Shown here: one piece after another, positions 24,722-33,549 of the stretch
Layout: each line of letters opens with the position of its first letter
How positions within the stretch are numbered: the stretch's first letter is position 1
Translations under genes and position numbers: made by a program
The notes under the pieces: generated by a model
What the model was told of the DNA's origin: nothing
What the model saw: the letters and a program-made list of their open reading frames with translations, nothing else
Database searches by the model: none
Assembly (NCBI RefSeq): GCF_013403985.1
Contig: NZ_JABFDF010000006.1
Location: 186,001 to 250,000, forward strand
Source of the DNA: Winogradskyella ludwigii
Lineage (GTDB): Bacteria > Bacteroidota > Bacteroidia > Flavobacteriales > Flavobacteriaceae
Length of the DNA stretch: 64,000 bases
Direction: 5' to 3'

Positions 24722-26065
24722 ATGACACTTTCAGCACTAAATGCAATTTCACCAATTGATGGTAGATACCGATCTAAAGTAGAAAAATTAAAAGATTATT
24801 TCTCTGAAGAAGCACTGATTAAATATCGTGTTTTAGTAGAAATTGAATATTTTATTGCACTCTGTGAGTTGCCATTACCGCAATTAGAATCTGTGCCTAA
24901 ATCTATTTTTGAAGATTTAAGAGCTATCTATAAGAATTTCACAGCTGTTGATGCGGCTGCAATTAAAGATATTGAAAAAGTAACCAATCACGATGTAAAA
25001 GCGGTTGAGTACTTTATAAAAGATAAGTTTGATGCTTTAGAATTATCTGCTTATAAAGAGTTTATTCACTTTGGCTTAACTTCTCAAGATATTAATAATA
25101 CGGCAATTCCTTTAAGTATAAAGGATGCCATGAATGATGTCTATGTACCTGAATATTTTTCACTTTTAGAAAAGATTGAAGGCTTGGCAAAAGATTGGGC
25201 ACATATCCCAATGTTAGCAAGAACTCATGGTCAGCCAGCATCACCAACACGTTTAGGAAAAGAGATTGAAGTTTTTGCGGTGAGATTAAAAGCGCAATTT
25301 GATTTATTAAACGATGTGCCAAGTGCTGCAAAATTTGGTGGTGCAACAGGAAATTTTAATGCACATAAGGTCGCTTATCCTAATATTGATTGGAAAGCGT
25401 TTGCATCAAAATTTGTTCAAGAAAAATTAGGCTTACAACATTCATTTCCAACGACACAAATTGAGCATTACGATCATGCAGCTGCTTTGTTTGATGCTTT
25501 AAAACGTATAAACACGATAATTATAGATTTAGACAGAGACATTTGGACTTATGTTTCTATGGATTACTTTAAACAAAAAATTAAAGCCGGAGAAGTTGGA
25601 AGTTCTGCAATGCCACACAAAGTAAATCCTATTGATTTTGAAAACAGTGAAGGAAATTTAGGAATGGCAAATGCTATTTTTGAACACCTTTCTGCAAAGT
25701 TACCTATTTCGAGATTACAGCGTGATTTAACAGATAGTACAGTTTTAAGAAATGTTGGTGTGCCTTTTGGACATACTATTATCGCATTTAAATCTACCGT
25801 TAAAGGTTTAGGTAAGTTATTGTTGAATGAGGCTAAATTTGCTCAAGATCTTGAAAATAATTGGGCTGTGGTTGCCGAAGCAATTCAAACTATCTTAAGA
25901 CGCGAAAGTTATCCTAATCCTTACGAAGCGCTTAAAGGACTAACACGAACTAACGAAGCGATTACGCAAAACTCTATTTCAAATTTTATTGATACCTTAG
26001 CTGTATCAGATACTATTAAATCTGAATTAAAAGCTATTACACCAAGTAATTATACAGGTATCTAA
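24722..26065 (+). CDS. purB: Adenylosuccinate lyase
   Basis: Catalyses two steps of purine synthesis: SAICAR to AICAR and adenylosuccinate to AMP, both releasing fumarate. The 447-residue protein has the opening LNAISPIDGRYRSKV, the catalytic histidine region LARTHGQPASPTRLGKE, the FGGATGNFNAH segment, and the mobile signature loop GSSAMPHKVNPIDFENSEGN with the catalytic serine. This long N-terminal PIDGRY form matches the E. coli-type enzyme. Normal length, ATG start. It probably shares a transcript with the HEAT-like gene before it and the small membrane protein after it. Confidence 0.97.
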   Translation: MTLSALNAISPIDGRYRSKVEKLKDYFSEEALIKYRVLVEIEYFIALCELPLPQLESVPKSIFEDLRAIYKNFTAVDAAAIKDIEKVTNHDVKAVEYFIKDKFDALELSAYKEFIHFGLTSQDINNTAIPLSIKDAMNDVYVPEYFSLLEKIEGLAKDWAHIPMLARTHGQPASPTRLGKEIEVFAVRLKAQFDLLNDVPSAAKFGGATGNFNAHKVAYPNIDWKAFASKFVQEKLGLQHSFPTTQIEHYDHAAALFDALKRINTIIIDLDRDIWTYVSMDYFKQKIKAGEVGSSAMPHKVNPIDFENSEGNLGMANAIFEHLSAKLPISRLQRDLTDSTVLRNVGVPFGHTIIAFKSTVKGLGKLLLNEAKFAQDLENNWAVVAEAIQTILRRESYPNPYEALKGLTRTNEAITQNSISNFIDTLAVSDTIKSELKAITPSNYTGI

Positions 26066-26079
26066 ATACTATTAAGTTC

Positions 26080-26307
26080 ATGAAATTAATTCCTTCAAGT
26101 AAAGATGCTATTGCGCTCACTTGTGTTACCTTAATAACGCTGGGACTTTTTATTTCTGGCTTATGTGGCGTGTTGGATTTCTTTATCATAAAAGTCGTAT
26201 TAATTTTAAGTACTTTAGTGCTATTTGCTGTAGCAACAAATTGCGCTATTCAAAATTATAACAAAGAAAATCGTCTTGAAGACAAGCCTCAAGACGATTC
26301 TAATTAA
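26080..26307 (+). CDS. Small hypothetical membrane protein after purB
   Basis: A 75-residue protein with two hydrophobic helices (about residues 9-29 and 33-53) and a charged, acidic tail ending EDKPQDDSN. It begins 14 bases after purB and ends 20 bases before the convergent DUF4252 gene. Not recognised; probably a small inner-membrane protein translated from the purB transcript. Confidence 0.7.
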   Translation: MKLIPSSKDAIALTCVTLITLGLFISGLCGVLDFFIIKVVLILSTLVLFAVATNCAIQNYNKENRLEDKPQDDSN

Positions 26308-26326
26308 CATTTAAATAAAAGTCAGT

Positions 26327-26872
26327 TTATTTAAAAAAGTCTGTTATTCCTTTTAATTGATCTTCTTCAATATTTGCATTTTTTAATACAGAACTTAAAG
26401 ACATTAATTTACTGGCATTCATATCATCACCTAAAATTCTAGCGATTATAAAGCCTTTGTTAGTAGCATTTCCAAAAATAATGAGCTCTTCAATATTATC
26501 GATATCTCCTAAGAATTTTACCGTGAACTTTCCATCTACTGAATTTCCGCCACGCATTAATTCTTCGTATTTGGGATCTTTTAAAATGGTTTGTACTTTT
26601 TCTAATTCTAGTTTATAGTCTTCAGCTTCTGTATCTTCTTTCATAAACGTGAGTACGTTTAATTTATCTACAGAATTATAAGCTTCTTTTTGCATTTCAG
26701 TCATGTCAACGTTTTCTACATTAACAATACTTGAAGGTACATCGAACGACGTAAAACCGGGTTTTAATTCGTTATCTACATAATAGGTTTGCAATGTTGG
26801 TCCTTGGTTACAACTTGTAAAAGCTGCAACCAAAAACAACACTACGATTGATTTTTTGATTGATTGTATCAT
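26327..26872 (-). CDS. DUF4252 lipoprotein (second copy)
   Basis: A 181-residue lipoprotein: signal peptide with lipobox ending FTSC (Cys21) and then a DUF4252 domain containing FMKEDTEAEDYKLELEKVQTIL and a late IEELIIFGNATNKGFIIARILG. It lies four bases after another DUF4252 gene and is the last gene of an ECF sigma factor operon. Family function unknown; probably periplasmic-facing outer or inner membrane lipoprotein that works with its paralogue. Confidence 0.87.
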   Translation of the reverse strand: MIQSIKKSIVVLFLVAAFTSCNQGPTLQTYYVDNELKPGFTSFDVPSSIVNVENVDMTEMQKEAYNSVDKLNVLTFMKEDTEAEDYKLELEKVQTILKDPKYEELMRGGNSVDGKFTVKFLGDIDNIEELIIFGNATNKGFIIARILGDDMNASKLMSLSSVLKNANIEEDQLKGITDFFK

Positions 26873-26876
26873 GATT

Positions 26877-27449
26877 TTATTGTTTTTTTTCTCCAGCTTT
26901 CTTTAACTGCTCTCCACCTGGAATATCCATTTGATTTGTAATTTTAGATACTTGTCTTAGATCAATATCTCCCGTTAACGATAGTAAAACAGTTTCAAAT
27001 TCTCGTTTTTTACCATTAATTTCAATGTTTTGATCTTTAGTTAATTCCTTAAGACCACTCACAAACATTAATAATTCTTTTACATGGTTTTCATCACTAC
27101 CTTCCTTTACATAAAACTTAACGGTTTGCCCACCATCTTTCATACGCATTAACTCTTCAAGTTCTGATGATTTTAAGTATTTATCTACAGTAGCTTTCAT
27201 ATCTGCTGAAATCTTACTATCTCCAGTTGTAAAAACTTTAAGTCCTGTGATTTTCTTAACCATATCCATGTATTGTTGAGATTCTGGATCGTCCATATCA
27301 ATATCGATACTAGCAATCATGCTAAACATTTTTTGGTTAACAATTACTGATGCTACTTCATTCATATCTTCGTATTTATCAAAGATACTCTGTGCTCCAG
27401 ACATAAATGGTGCTACAATTAGTGCCATTATTACAATTAATTTCTTCAT
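26877..27449 (-). CDS. DUF4252 secreted protein (first copy)
   Basis: A 190-residue protein with a signal peptide cleaved after a GAQ motif (no lipobox cysteine), then a DUF4252 domain: IFDKYEDMNEVASVIVNQKMF, the KVFTTGD strand, and VKELLMFVSGLKELTKDQNIEING. It is the soluble partner of the lipoprotein paralogue that follows. It lies downstream of an ECF sigma factor gene and its putative membrane antagonist. Confidence 0.87.
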   Translation of the reverse strand: MKKLIVIMALIVAPFMSGAQSIFDKYEDMNEVASVIVNQKMFSMIASIDIDMDDPESQQYMDMVKKITGLKVFTTGDSKISADMKATVDKYLKSSELEELMRMKDGGQTVKFYVKEGSDENHVKELLMFVSGLKELTKDQNIEINGKKREFETVLLSLTGDIDLRQVSKITNQMDIPGGEQLKKAGEKKQ

Positions 27450-27469
27450 AATTTCTTGATTTTTGTTTG

Positions 27470-27955
27470 TTACTTGTTTTTAAAAATTTTGTTTGTTGTT
27501 TTTGTAAATTCACTTAAGTGTCCTGCTACTTCAATTCCTTGATTTAAATTATCAGAAACTAAAGTCAGTGAATTAAGTTGTTGTTTACCTTCATTCATAC
27601 CTAAAGAAATTAAATTAAAAGCCTCAATCGTTTGGTTATAAGCCAAAAGTGCTTCTTGTTTTTCTTGCTCTGAAGGACCAATAAAAGTTGGTACAACTAA
27701 ACCAATCATTAAAACAGCCACAGCTGCGACAGAAATCCATTGATACAATTTTGTTTTCTTAGAGTTTAATGGAACGTCTTTGGTGTACTGCTCTTGTTTT
27801 GATTGTGAAAAGTATTGAAACATTGGTTTGTAATGCTCTAAATGCGGTGCCACATCATCACTTAAGAAATACGCTTTTAATTGCGCTTCTTCTTTAAGCG
27901 TAGTTTCTGCATTGTTATACTTTTCTATTAATATTTCTATATTATTTAATACCAT
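27470..27955 (-). CDS. Putative anti-sigma factor/regulator with one transmembrane helix
   Basis: A 161-residue protein with a helical cytosolic N-terminus (NNIEILIEKYNNAETTLKEEAQLKAYF, resembling the zinc-less anti-sigma start common in Bacteroidota), one transmembrane helix near residues 72-90 (WISVAAVAVLMIGLVVPTFI), and a helical extracytoplasmic tail. Its ATG lies 14 bases inside the 3' end of the ECF sigma gene, so the two are translationally coupled. The position and topology make it the likely antagonist of that sigma factor; no sequence motif proves it. Confidence 0.75.
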   Translation of the reverse strand: MVLNNIEILIEKYNNAETTLKEEAQLKAYFLSDDVAPHLEHYKPMFQYFSQSKQEQYTKDVPLNSKKTKLYQWISVAAVAVLMIGLVVPTFIGPSEQEKQEALLAYNQTIEAFNLISLGMNEGKQQLNSLTLVSDNLNQGIEVAGHLSEFTKTTNKIFKNK

Positions 27956-28451
27956 GTTTATGTGTACTAGTTAATTTTTCTCTTATTGCTTTTCGTGCTC
28001 TAGATAAATTCACTCTAATCGCAGTTTCATTCATGTCTAGCATTTTTGCTATTTCTGCGAAATCATATTCTTCAATATCTCTTAGTTGCACTATTATTTT
28101 TTGTTGTTCTGGTAGATCTTCCATTATTTTAGAAACCCAATCTACACTATCTTTTGCTTCAACTTGTTTTTGTAATGACGAATTGTTATCCGTATAATTA
28201 CTATGTACAATTTTTAAATTCTGTGCTTGTTTCGATTTTAAACGATCTAAACAAAAATTCTTAGTCATGGTCATTGAAAACGCTTCTACATTCTTGTACT
28301 CACCAATCTTTTTACTATTCTTCCATAATTTCAAAAGTATTTCTTGTGTGGCATCTTCCGCTTCTTCACGAGATACGAGCAATCGCTTGGCTAAGCGAAA
28401 CACTTTATCCTTAAATGGCATTACTAAGCTTACAAAATCTGCTTGCTTCAT
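27942..28451 (-). CDS. ECF-type RNA polymerase sigma factor
   Basis: A 169-residue sigma factor with region 2 (FRLAKRLLVSREEAEDATQEILLKLWK) and region 4 (LPEQQKIIVQLRDIEEYDFAEIAKMLDMNETAIRVNLSRARKAIRE). First gene of a four-gene operon: sigma factor, one-helix membrane protein, two DUF4252 proteins. The S41 peptidase gene is divergent across about 165 bases, so a shared promoter region could let the sigma factor drive both sides. Confidence 0.93.
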   Translation of the reverse strand: MKQADFVSLVMPFKDKVFRLAKRLLVSREEAEDATQEILLKLWKNSKKIGEYKNVEAFSMTMTKNFCLDRLKSKQAQNLKIVHSNYTDNNSSLQKQVEAKDSVDWVSKIMEDLPEQQKIIVQLRDIEEYDFAEIAKMLDMNETAIRVNLSRARKAIREKLTSTHKHGIK

Positions 28452-28617
28452 TATTGTTTTGATTGGTTGATGAATTCAATGTTACTTGCCTTCATTATTA
28501 CGACGATACACTTTAGGTTTTGTTACAAAGTTTTTTTTATTTTACAATATTGTAAGTAAATTTAGAGTTTTACAGACAAAAGAGAAGAATTGCTCCTCCT
28601 TAAATAAAACTTATACT

Positions 28618-30045
28618 ATGAAAAACATTAAAATTATATTACTCTCTTGCCTAGCTCTTTTTACAATGACAAGCTGCTTTGACGATATGGATGACAACAA
28701 TATTGCAGGAGAAGAAATTAACGATTTTGTTTGGAAAGGTATGAATGTGTTTTATTTATATAAAACTCCAATAACCGATTTAGCAGATGATAGATTTACA
28801 ACTAATAGTGAATACACGAGTTATTTAAATAGTTTTAGCAGTCCTGAAGACTTATTTGAATCCCTAAAGTATAATCCAAGTACAGTAGATAAATTTAGTA
28901 GAATTTATAGTAATTATTATGACTTACAAAATCTGCAATCTGGAACCACTTTAAATAATGGTATTGAGTTTAATTTTTATCTCGTTCCTGATAGTGAAAC
29001 TGAAGTTTTTGGTGCCATTACCTTGGTTTTAAATAATAGTGTTGCAGATAATTTAGGTTTGCAACGTGGTCAAATTTTTAGAGCTGTAAATGGCGAACCG
29101 TTAACAATTAATAGTATCGATGATAGTAATGATGCTGTTTATCAAAATTCTATGACACTCAATTTTGCAGATTACGATACAAATGGAACCGCTGACTCTG
29201 GAGACGATACCATAACTTTGAATGGCATAAGTGCCGATTTAAACAAAGAAATTTATACTGAAAATCCTGTGCATGTTGCACAAGTTATAAATCACGGAAG
29301 CGCAACCGTAGGTTACTTAATGTATAATGGATTTAATGCTGATTTTGATAGCGCTTTAAACGATGCTTTTGGTCAATTTAGTGCTGCAGGTGTATCTGAA
29401 CTCGTTATAGATTTAAGATATAACGGAGGTGGTTCTGTACAGACAGCTGCTTACTTAGGTAGTATGGTTACTGGACAGTATACTGGAGAGGTTTATTCCA
29501 AACTATTTTATAACGAAAATTTAAGCAATAACAACAGAGACTACTTATTTACAAACTCAATTGAAGATGTTGGAGCAATTAACAGTCTTAATTTAAATAA
29601 GGTATATGTATTAACAACAAACAGAAGAACGGCTTCGGCAAGTGAGTTATTAATTAATAGTTTAGGTTGGTACATCGATGTTGTTGTGATTGGTGAGAAT
29701 ACTGTAGGCAAAACACAAGCCTCAAGAACACTCTATGATTCATCTAATTTTTCGCTTGAAAACGTAAACCCAAGACACACGTATGCTATGCAACCTTTAA
29801 TCGCAAATTCTACGAATGCTAATGATGCACTTGTACCTTCTGATGGTATGGTGCCAGATATTCTAATAACAGAAACACCAAGCACTTTTGGCACTCTTGG
29901 AGATGTAAACGAACCGTTATTAGCAGCTGCATTAGCAGATATGTCTATCTCTGATCGTTCTTCAAATTTGTTTAATGATAAAACTCGATTAAGAGAAATA
30001 CAAATACCTATTTCACCTTTAAAACAAGATATGTTTATTGATTAA
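28618..30045 (+). CDS. S41-family C-terminal processing peptidase, lipoprotein
   Basis: A 475-residue S41 peptidase. The start is the ATG at 28618: a longer open frame beginning with TTG at 28486 runs through the promoter region and ends before the real signal peptide (KIILLSCLALFTMTSC, lipobox Cys). The acidic run after the cysteine suggests surface or outer-membrane placement. A PDZ-like stretch (ADNLGLQRGQIFRAVNGEPL) precedes the TSPc domain with the catalytic serine in RRTASASELL and the lysine in GENTVGKTQAS, the Ser/Lys dyad of the family. Divergent from the ECF sigma operon. Confidence 0.92.
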   Translation: MKNIKIILLSCLALFTMTSCFDDMDDNNIAGEEINDFVWKGMNVFYLYKTPITDLADDRFTTNSEYTSYLNSFSSPEDLFESLKYNPSTVDKFSRIYSNYYDLQNLQSGTTLNNGIEFNFYLVPDSETEVFGAITLVLNNSVADNLGLQRGQIFRAVNGEPLTINSIDDSNDAVYQNSMTLNFADYDTNGTADSGDDTITLNGISADLNKEIYTENPVHVAQVINHGSATVGYLMYNGFNADFDSALNDAFGQFSAAGVSELVIDLRYNGGGSVQTAAYLGSMVTGQYTGEVYSKLFYNENLSNNNRDYLFTNSIEDVGAINSLNLNKVYVLTTNRRTASASELLINSLGWYIDVVVIGENTVGKTQASRTLYDSSNFSLENVNPRHTYAMQPLIANSTNANDALVPSDGMVPDILITETPSTFGTLGDVNEPLLAAALADMSISDRSSNLFNDKTRLREIQIPISPLKQDMFID

Positions 30046-30065
30046 TTGCTTAAATCATTAACATT

Positions 30066-30103
30066 AAAAAGCCGCTTTTACAATTTGTAGAAGCGGCTTT
30101 TTT
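30066..30103 (+). terminator. Rho-independent terminator after the S41 gene
   Basis: AAAAAGCCGCTT (30066-30077) pairs with AAGCGGCTTTTT (30091-30102) over a 13-base loop, with T tracts on both strands, 20 bases past the stop codon. It may also serve the opposite strand, where the BtuG-like gene ends nearby. Confidence 0.85.
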
Positions 30104-30163
30104 ATTTGAACATTTTCAAAAACAGACTTATTTTTTTTAAGTCATTTTGAATAAATATTTTAT

Positions 30164-31228
30164 TTAATTAAAATATATTTTTGAAGCACCTACAGCAACG
30201 CTAAACGTATTTGTTTCAGTTCCTGAAGCTAAATCATAAACTAATAAAGTACTATTTGCTGCAAAGCCTCCAGCATCTGTAACAAATAATTGATTATCAT
30301 CAACAGACAAACCGTATGCATATCCAGCAGTAGTGCCAAATAATGACGATGTTGGTAAACTTGTAGCGTTATCTGTTAAACCATATACTTCGTTGTTTAA
30401 AATATAATAAGCCATACCATCTTCATAAGCCATTAGACTTGGATGTTGACCTGCTGAAAATTCTAAAGTAGAGATTATAGAATTATCACTTAAATCAATT
30501 CTTGTAATAGCTGCTTCAGTTTCAACAGGTGGAGTTAACCAAGATTGGTTAGCACCAGAACTTAAGACTAATAAATCTCCAGATTCGTCAATAAATAGTT
30601 CATCTGGCACATCATTTACTGTAATAGTTTCAAGTGTATAATCTGAAGTATTGATTACAGAAATCACATTATTAACATTAAAACCGCCATTATGAGATAC
30701 GTAAAGTTTGTCAGATTCCTCTAAAACTTGTTCAGGACCTTCTGAAACAGAAATTGTAGAAATTACAGAATTAGAAGTTAAATCAATGACAGCAATATAA
30801 TCGTCTGTAGTGTCATTTGGATCTCCCCAGTCAGATACATAAGCTGTATTATCTTCAAAAGCAATATATCTTGGTAATGATAATCCTGTAGAAATAGTTG
30901 CTAACTTTTCAAAAGTATAACGATTAACTACTTTAATTGTGCCATCTTGGACTACGATATAAGCTTTATCATCATTAAAACCTATAGATTGTAAATACCC
31001 ACCTGTAGTTTCATTATTTGCATTAAAATAAATTTGATTTTCTGACGTCATTAAATCCTCAGAAATAAATGATACTGAGCTTGGTAACGAAAACGACCCT
31101 TCTCCACTTACTATAATTCCGTCTTCATAAGCACCTAAAGGCTCTGATGGTGTTATGGAATCGTCATCGTCCGAACATGAAACGACAAATAATGACATTG
31201 CGAAAATTGATAAAATGATTTTTTTCAT
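30164..31228 (-). CDS. BtuG-like surface lipoprotein, cobalamin-binding beta-propeller (DUF5074)
   Basis: A 354-residue lipoprotein: signal peptide to SLFVVSC (Cys18), then the acidic SDDDDS directly after it, the kind of export signal that places Bacteroidota lipoproteins on the cell surface. The body is a YncE-like seven-bladed propeller (DUF5074) with repeated motifs such as TISTGLSLPRYIAFEDNTAYVSDW and ISVSEGPEQVLEESDKLYVSH. Surface propellers of this family (BtuG) bind B12 very tightly and sit on BtuB in Bacteroides. Here the gene lies 10 bases downstream of a BtuB-like receptor behind a cobalamin riboswitch, so the same role is likely. Confidence 0.85.
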   Translation of the reverse strand: MKKIILSIFAMSLFVVSCSDDDDSITPSEPLGAYEDGIIVSGEGSFSLPSSVSFISEDLMTSENQIYFNANNETTGGYLQSIGFNDDKAYIVVQDGTIKVVNRYTFEKLATISTGLSLPRYIAFEDNTAYVSDWGDPNDTTDDYIAVIDLTSNSVISTISVSEGPEQVLEESDKLYVSHNGGFNVNNVISVINTSDYTLETITVNDVPDELFIDESGDLLVLSSGANQSWLTPPVETEAAITRIDLSDNSIISTLEFSAGQHPSLMAYEDGMAYYILNNEVYGLTDNATSLPTSSLFGTTAGYAYGLSVDDNQLFVTDAGGFAANSTLLVYDLASGTETNTFSVAVGASKIYFN

Positions 31229-31238
31229 TGTAATTGGT

Positions 31239-33089
31239 TTAAAATTTATATTGAATTTGAAAATTAAAATTACGATCTGGCATCGGTCTAAATGCCACGT
31301 TCTCGTATGCTGTATTAAATAGATTATTTACTTTTAAACTTACATCTATTTGCTGTGAATTAGTTTTTAATAGTTGATAGTTAACACCTGAATTACTTAC
31401 TTCATAAGCATCTACACTAGAAAAAGGTCCTGATAAGTTATCTGTGGTGGTAAAAACTTCTCCTGTAAATAAATGTTGAAAAAAGAACGACATGCGTTTG
31501 TACGAGTAAGCCAAATTAATATTTGCTTTATGGTAAGGCACATAAATTAATTGCTTCTTAGATTCTAAATCTTCTGAAACTGTATAGGCGTAATTAGATT
31601 GTAATGAAAACTGATGTGCATTGATGTGCTTTGTAATATCTAAGCTGGCTTCAATACCATAATTCTGTGTTTTAGCAACGTTATCAGGACTCCAAAAGCC
31701 AGTATCGTTAGGTTGCCATTGTATAAGATCTGTGGTGTTTATATAAAAGGCATTAAGATTAAGTTTAGCATTTTTATATGTTATTTCTTGGCCTAAATCT
31801 ACTTGATAAGAAGTTTCTGGTACCAAATCTAAATTACCTCCTTGTTGCCAGTACAAATCGTTAAATGTTGGCACACGGTAATTCTTAGAGCCATTCAACT
31901 TCAACTTATAATATTTTGAAACATCATAAGCCACATCAAAAGAGAACAACAGCGGACTCTCAAAACCAGACGTTACATCCTGTCTTAAATTAAAACCATA
32001 CTCCCATTTATTATTTGGTTTATATTGAAGTAAGGCTGTCGTTGAAAATTCTTTTCGGTTGGGATTACCAAAACTGCTTCCGCTGCCTTGGTAATAATTA
32101 TATGCCACTATTGGCTTCAATTTTAAATGCGATAACAGATCAATATCAGCAGTATAATTAATGAGATAGGTATTCACTTTACCAAACGTATAGTTCTCTG
32201 TATTTTTATTTCCAAAATATTTAAAATGCTCTTGTAAGTGCGCTACTTTTAATTTAGAAAACGCTTTATCTCCATTACGAGACCATTCTAGCATGGTTCT
32301 AAAGTTTTCATCGTCGTATTTAGCCAAAGACTGAGACGATACTGTTCCAGAAAATTCACGTTCTCCAACAAAATATTGATGATATAATTTTAAAACATCT
32401 TTATCAGACACAATGTAACCTAGATTTGCATTTACGCTACCATTAGTAAACGCTCCGTTTGTATTACGCTCATCGGTATTGAGGTATTTATAATCATTAT
32501 CTGAGTCTAAATAATTCAGTCCAATATTTACAGAAAACTTTTCGTTGGCGTAAGATGATAAATAATTTACATTTTTAGTCTCATAACTTCCATAAGAAAG
32601 CGAAACCGTATTATTAAAATGATTCTTAAAATCTAATGTATTATTTAAATGAATACTACCACCAATGGCACCACTTCCATATTGCACAGATCCACCACCA
32701 GAACGGATAACAACACTATTAAAATTAGTAGTATTAATGGTATTAAAATCTGTTTGACCTGTGAGTTGAGAATTAATAGAAATCCCATTCCATATCACAG
32801 CAGTTTGAGACGCATTAGTCCCTCTAAATGATGGTGAAGACACCATACCATAACCATTTTCTTTAAAATAGAGCGTAGAATTAAAACGTAAAAGATCTGT
32901 GAACGAGCTTCTGTTTTTTTTAATTAGAGAATCATTAAGAACTGTAACCTTAAAACCTTTAGCATAACGTTGTAACTTCACATCACTCAACACAACTTCA
33001 TCCAAGCGCTGAATAGAATCAGTGGACGTTTGTGCCATGGCAACGCTATAAAAACATAGCAATAAAAAAAAGAGTACTATACGTGTCAT
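31239..33089 (-). CDS. btuB: TonB-dependent cobalamin receptor (BtuB-like)
   Basis: A 616-residue outer-membrane receptor: signal peptide (VLFFLLLCFYSVAMAQ), TonB box region around STDSIQRLDEVVLSD, a plug domain (TDLLRFNSTLYFKENGYG... SPSFRGTNASQTAVIWNGISINSQ), then a 22-strand barrel ending in NFNFQIQYKF with a terminal aromatic. The 616-residue length equals the short BtuB class rather than the larger SusC type. The cobalamin riboswitch directly upstream identifies the substrate as B12 or a related corrinoid. BtuG-like lipoprotein follows in the same operon. Confidence 0.93.
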   Translation of the reverse strand: MTRIVLFFLLLCFYSVAMAQTSTDSIQRLDEVVLSDVKLQRYAKGFKVTVLNDSLIKKNRSSFTDLLRFNSTLYFKENGYGMVSSPSFRGTNASQTAVIWNGISINSQLTGQTDFNTINTTNFNSVVIRSGGGSVQYGSGAIGGSIHLNNTLDFKNHFNNTVSLSYGSYETKNVNYLSSYANEKFSVNIGLNYLDSDNDYKYLNTDERNTNGAFTNGSVNANLGYIVSDKDVLKLYHQYFVGEREFSGTVSSQSLAKYDDENFRTMLEWSRNGDKAFSKLKVAHLQEHFKYFGNKNTENYTFGKVNTYLINYTADIDLLSHLKLKPIVAYNYYQGSGSSFGNPNRKEFSTTALLQYKPNNKWEYGFNLRQDVTSGFESPLLFSFDVAYDVSKYYKLKLNGSKNYRVPTFNDLYWQQGGNLDLVPETSYQVDLGQEITYKNAKLNLNAFYINTTDLIQWQPNDTGFWSPDNVAKTQNYGIEASLDITKHINAHQFSLQSNYAYTVSEDLESKKQLIYVPYHKANINLAYSYKRMSFFFQHLFTGEVFTTTDNLSGPFSSVDAYEVSNSGVNYQLLKTNSQQIDVSLKVNNLFNTAYENVAFRPMPDRNFNFQIQYKF

Positions 33090-33136
33090 ACTGCAATCAC
33101 TTTTATCCCGAAAGTTTTACTTTATTGGTTAAAAAT

Positions 33137-33345
33137 GGCAGGTCTCCTGACTCGTTCTTTGTTACATTACCTTCCCAGCAGATAAATACTAGTGGTTTTA
33201 AGAATGCAACAACTCTTTAAATGAGATGCTCAATAAAATTGAACATAAAACTTACAGTTGCGGGAACAGTTCTGGACTTGATATTAACAATCTCACCAGA
33301 TTCCCTTTTAATCGACTTTTATTTAATTGAAGTCGAACCAAATTT
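33137..33345 (-). promoter_or_regulatory. Cobalamin (AdoCbl) riboswitch before btuB
   Basis: Read on the minus strand: the B12 box GAGTCAGGAGACCTGCC at 33153-33137; upstream of it GCTGGGAAGG, CTGTTCCCGCAACTGTAAG and GGGAATCTGGTGAG, the conserved core elements of the class. A -7 box TAAGTTTG at 33358-33351 lies immediately before, giving a transcript that starts at the riboswitch. Binding of B12 should shut off the receptor and lipoprotein genes. Outer boundaries are approximate. Confidence 0.93.
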
Positions 33346-33350
33346 CACGG

Positions 33351-33358
33351 CAAACTTA
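33351..33358 (-). promoter_or_regulatory. -7 promoter box for the riboswitch-btuB transcript
   Basis: TAAGTTTG on the minus strand matches TAnnTTTG. A 7-bp stem (AGCCTTT/AAAGGCT) lies just upstream of it, spanning about 33358-33382. I see no good TTG at -33. Confidence 0.5.
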
Positions 33359-33390
33359 GCCTTTTAAATGCATCTAAAGGCTGATTTTTA

Positions 33391-33498
33391 TCATTTTTTC
33401 TTATTCATTTTGTAGATAAGATAAATGAACCCAATTAAAAAATGTGCAATGATTATTCCTGCAACGATATATAATGTTAAATTTGAATCGCCTCTCAT
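33391..33498 (-). CDS. 35-residue single-transmembrane microprotein in the B12 locus
   Basis: An ATG-started frame of 35 codons plus TGA: a polar start (MRGDSNL), one hydrophobic helix of about 21 residues (TLYIVAGIIIAHFLIGFIYLI) and a basic end (YKMNKKK). The basic residues after the helix predict an N-out, C-in orientation. A TAATTTTG -7 box lies on the minus strand at 33520-33513, about 15 bases before the start. The gene lies between the riboswitch of btuB and the divergent btuF. The clean membrane-helix-plus-lysine-tail pattern argues for a real small protein. Function unknown. Confidence 0.55.
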   Translation of the reverse strand: MRGDSNLTLYIVAGIIIAHFLIGFIYLIYKMNKKK

Positions 33499-33549
33499 GG
33501 TAGAATTTTTATCAAAATTAAGGATAAGTTATCAATCTATAAGTTACAA

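Noticed and set aside
28486..28617. A TTG-started extension of the S41 peptidase
   Set aside because: It runs through the promoter region and ends in an unlikely sequence before the true lipoprotein signal peptide at 28618.
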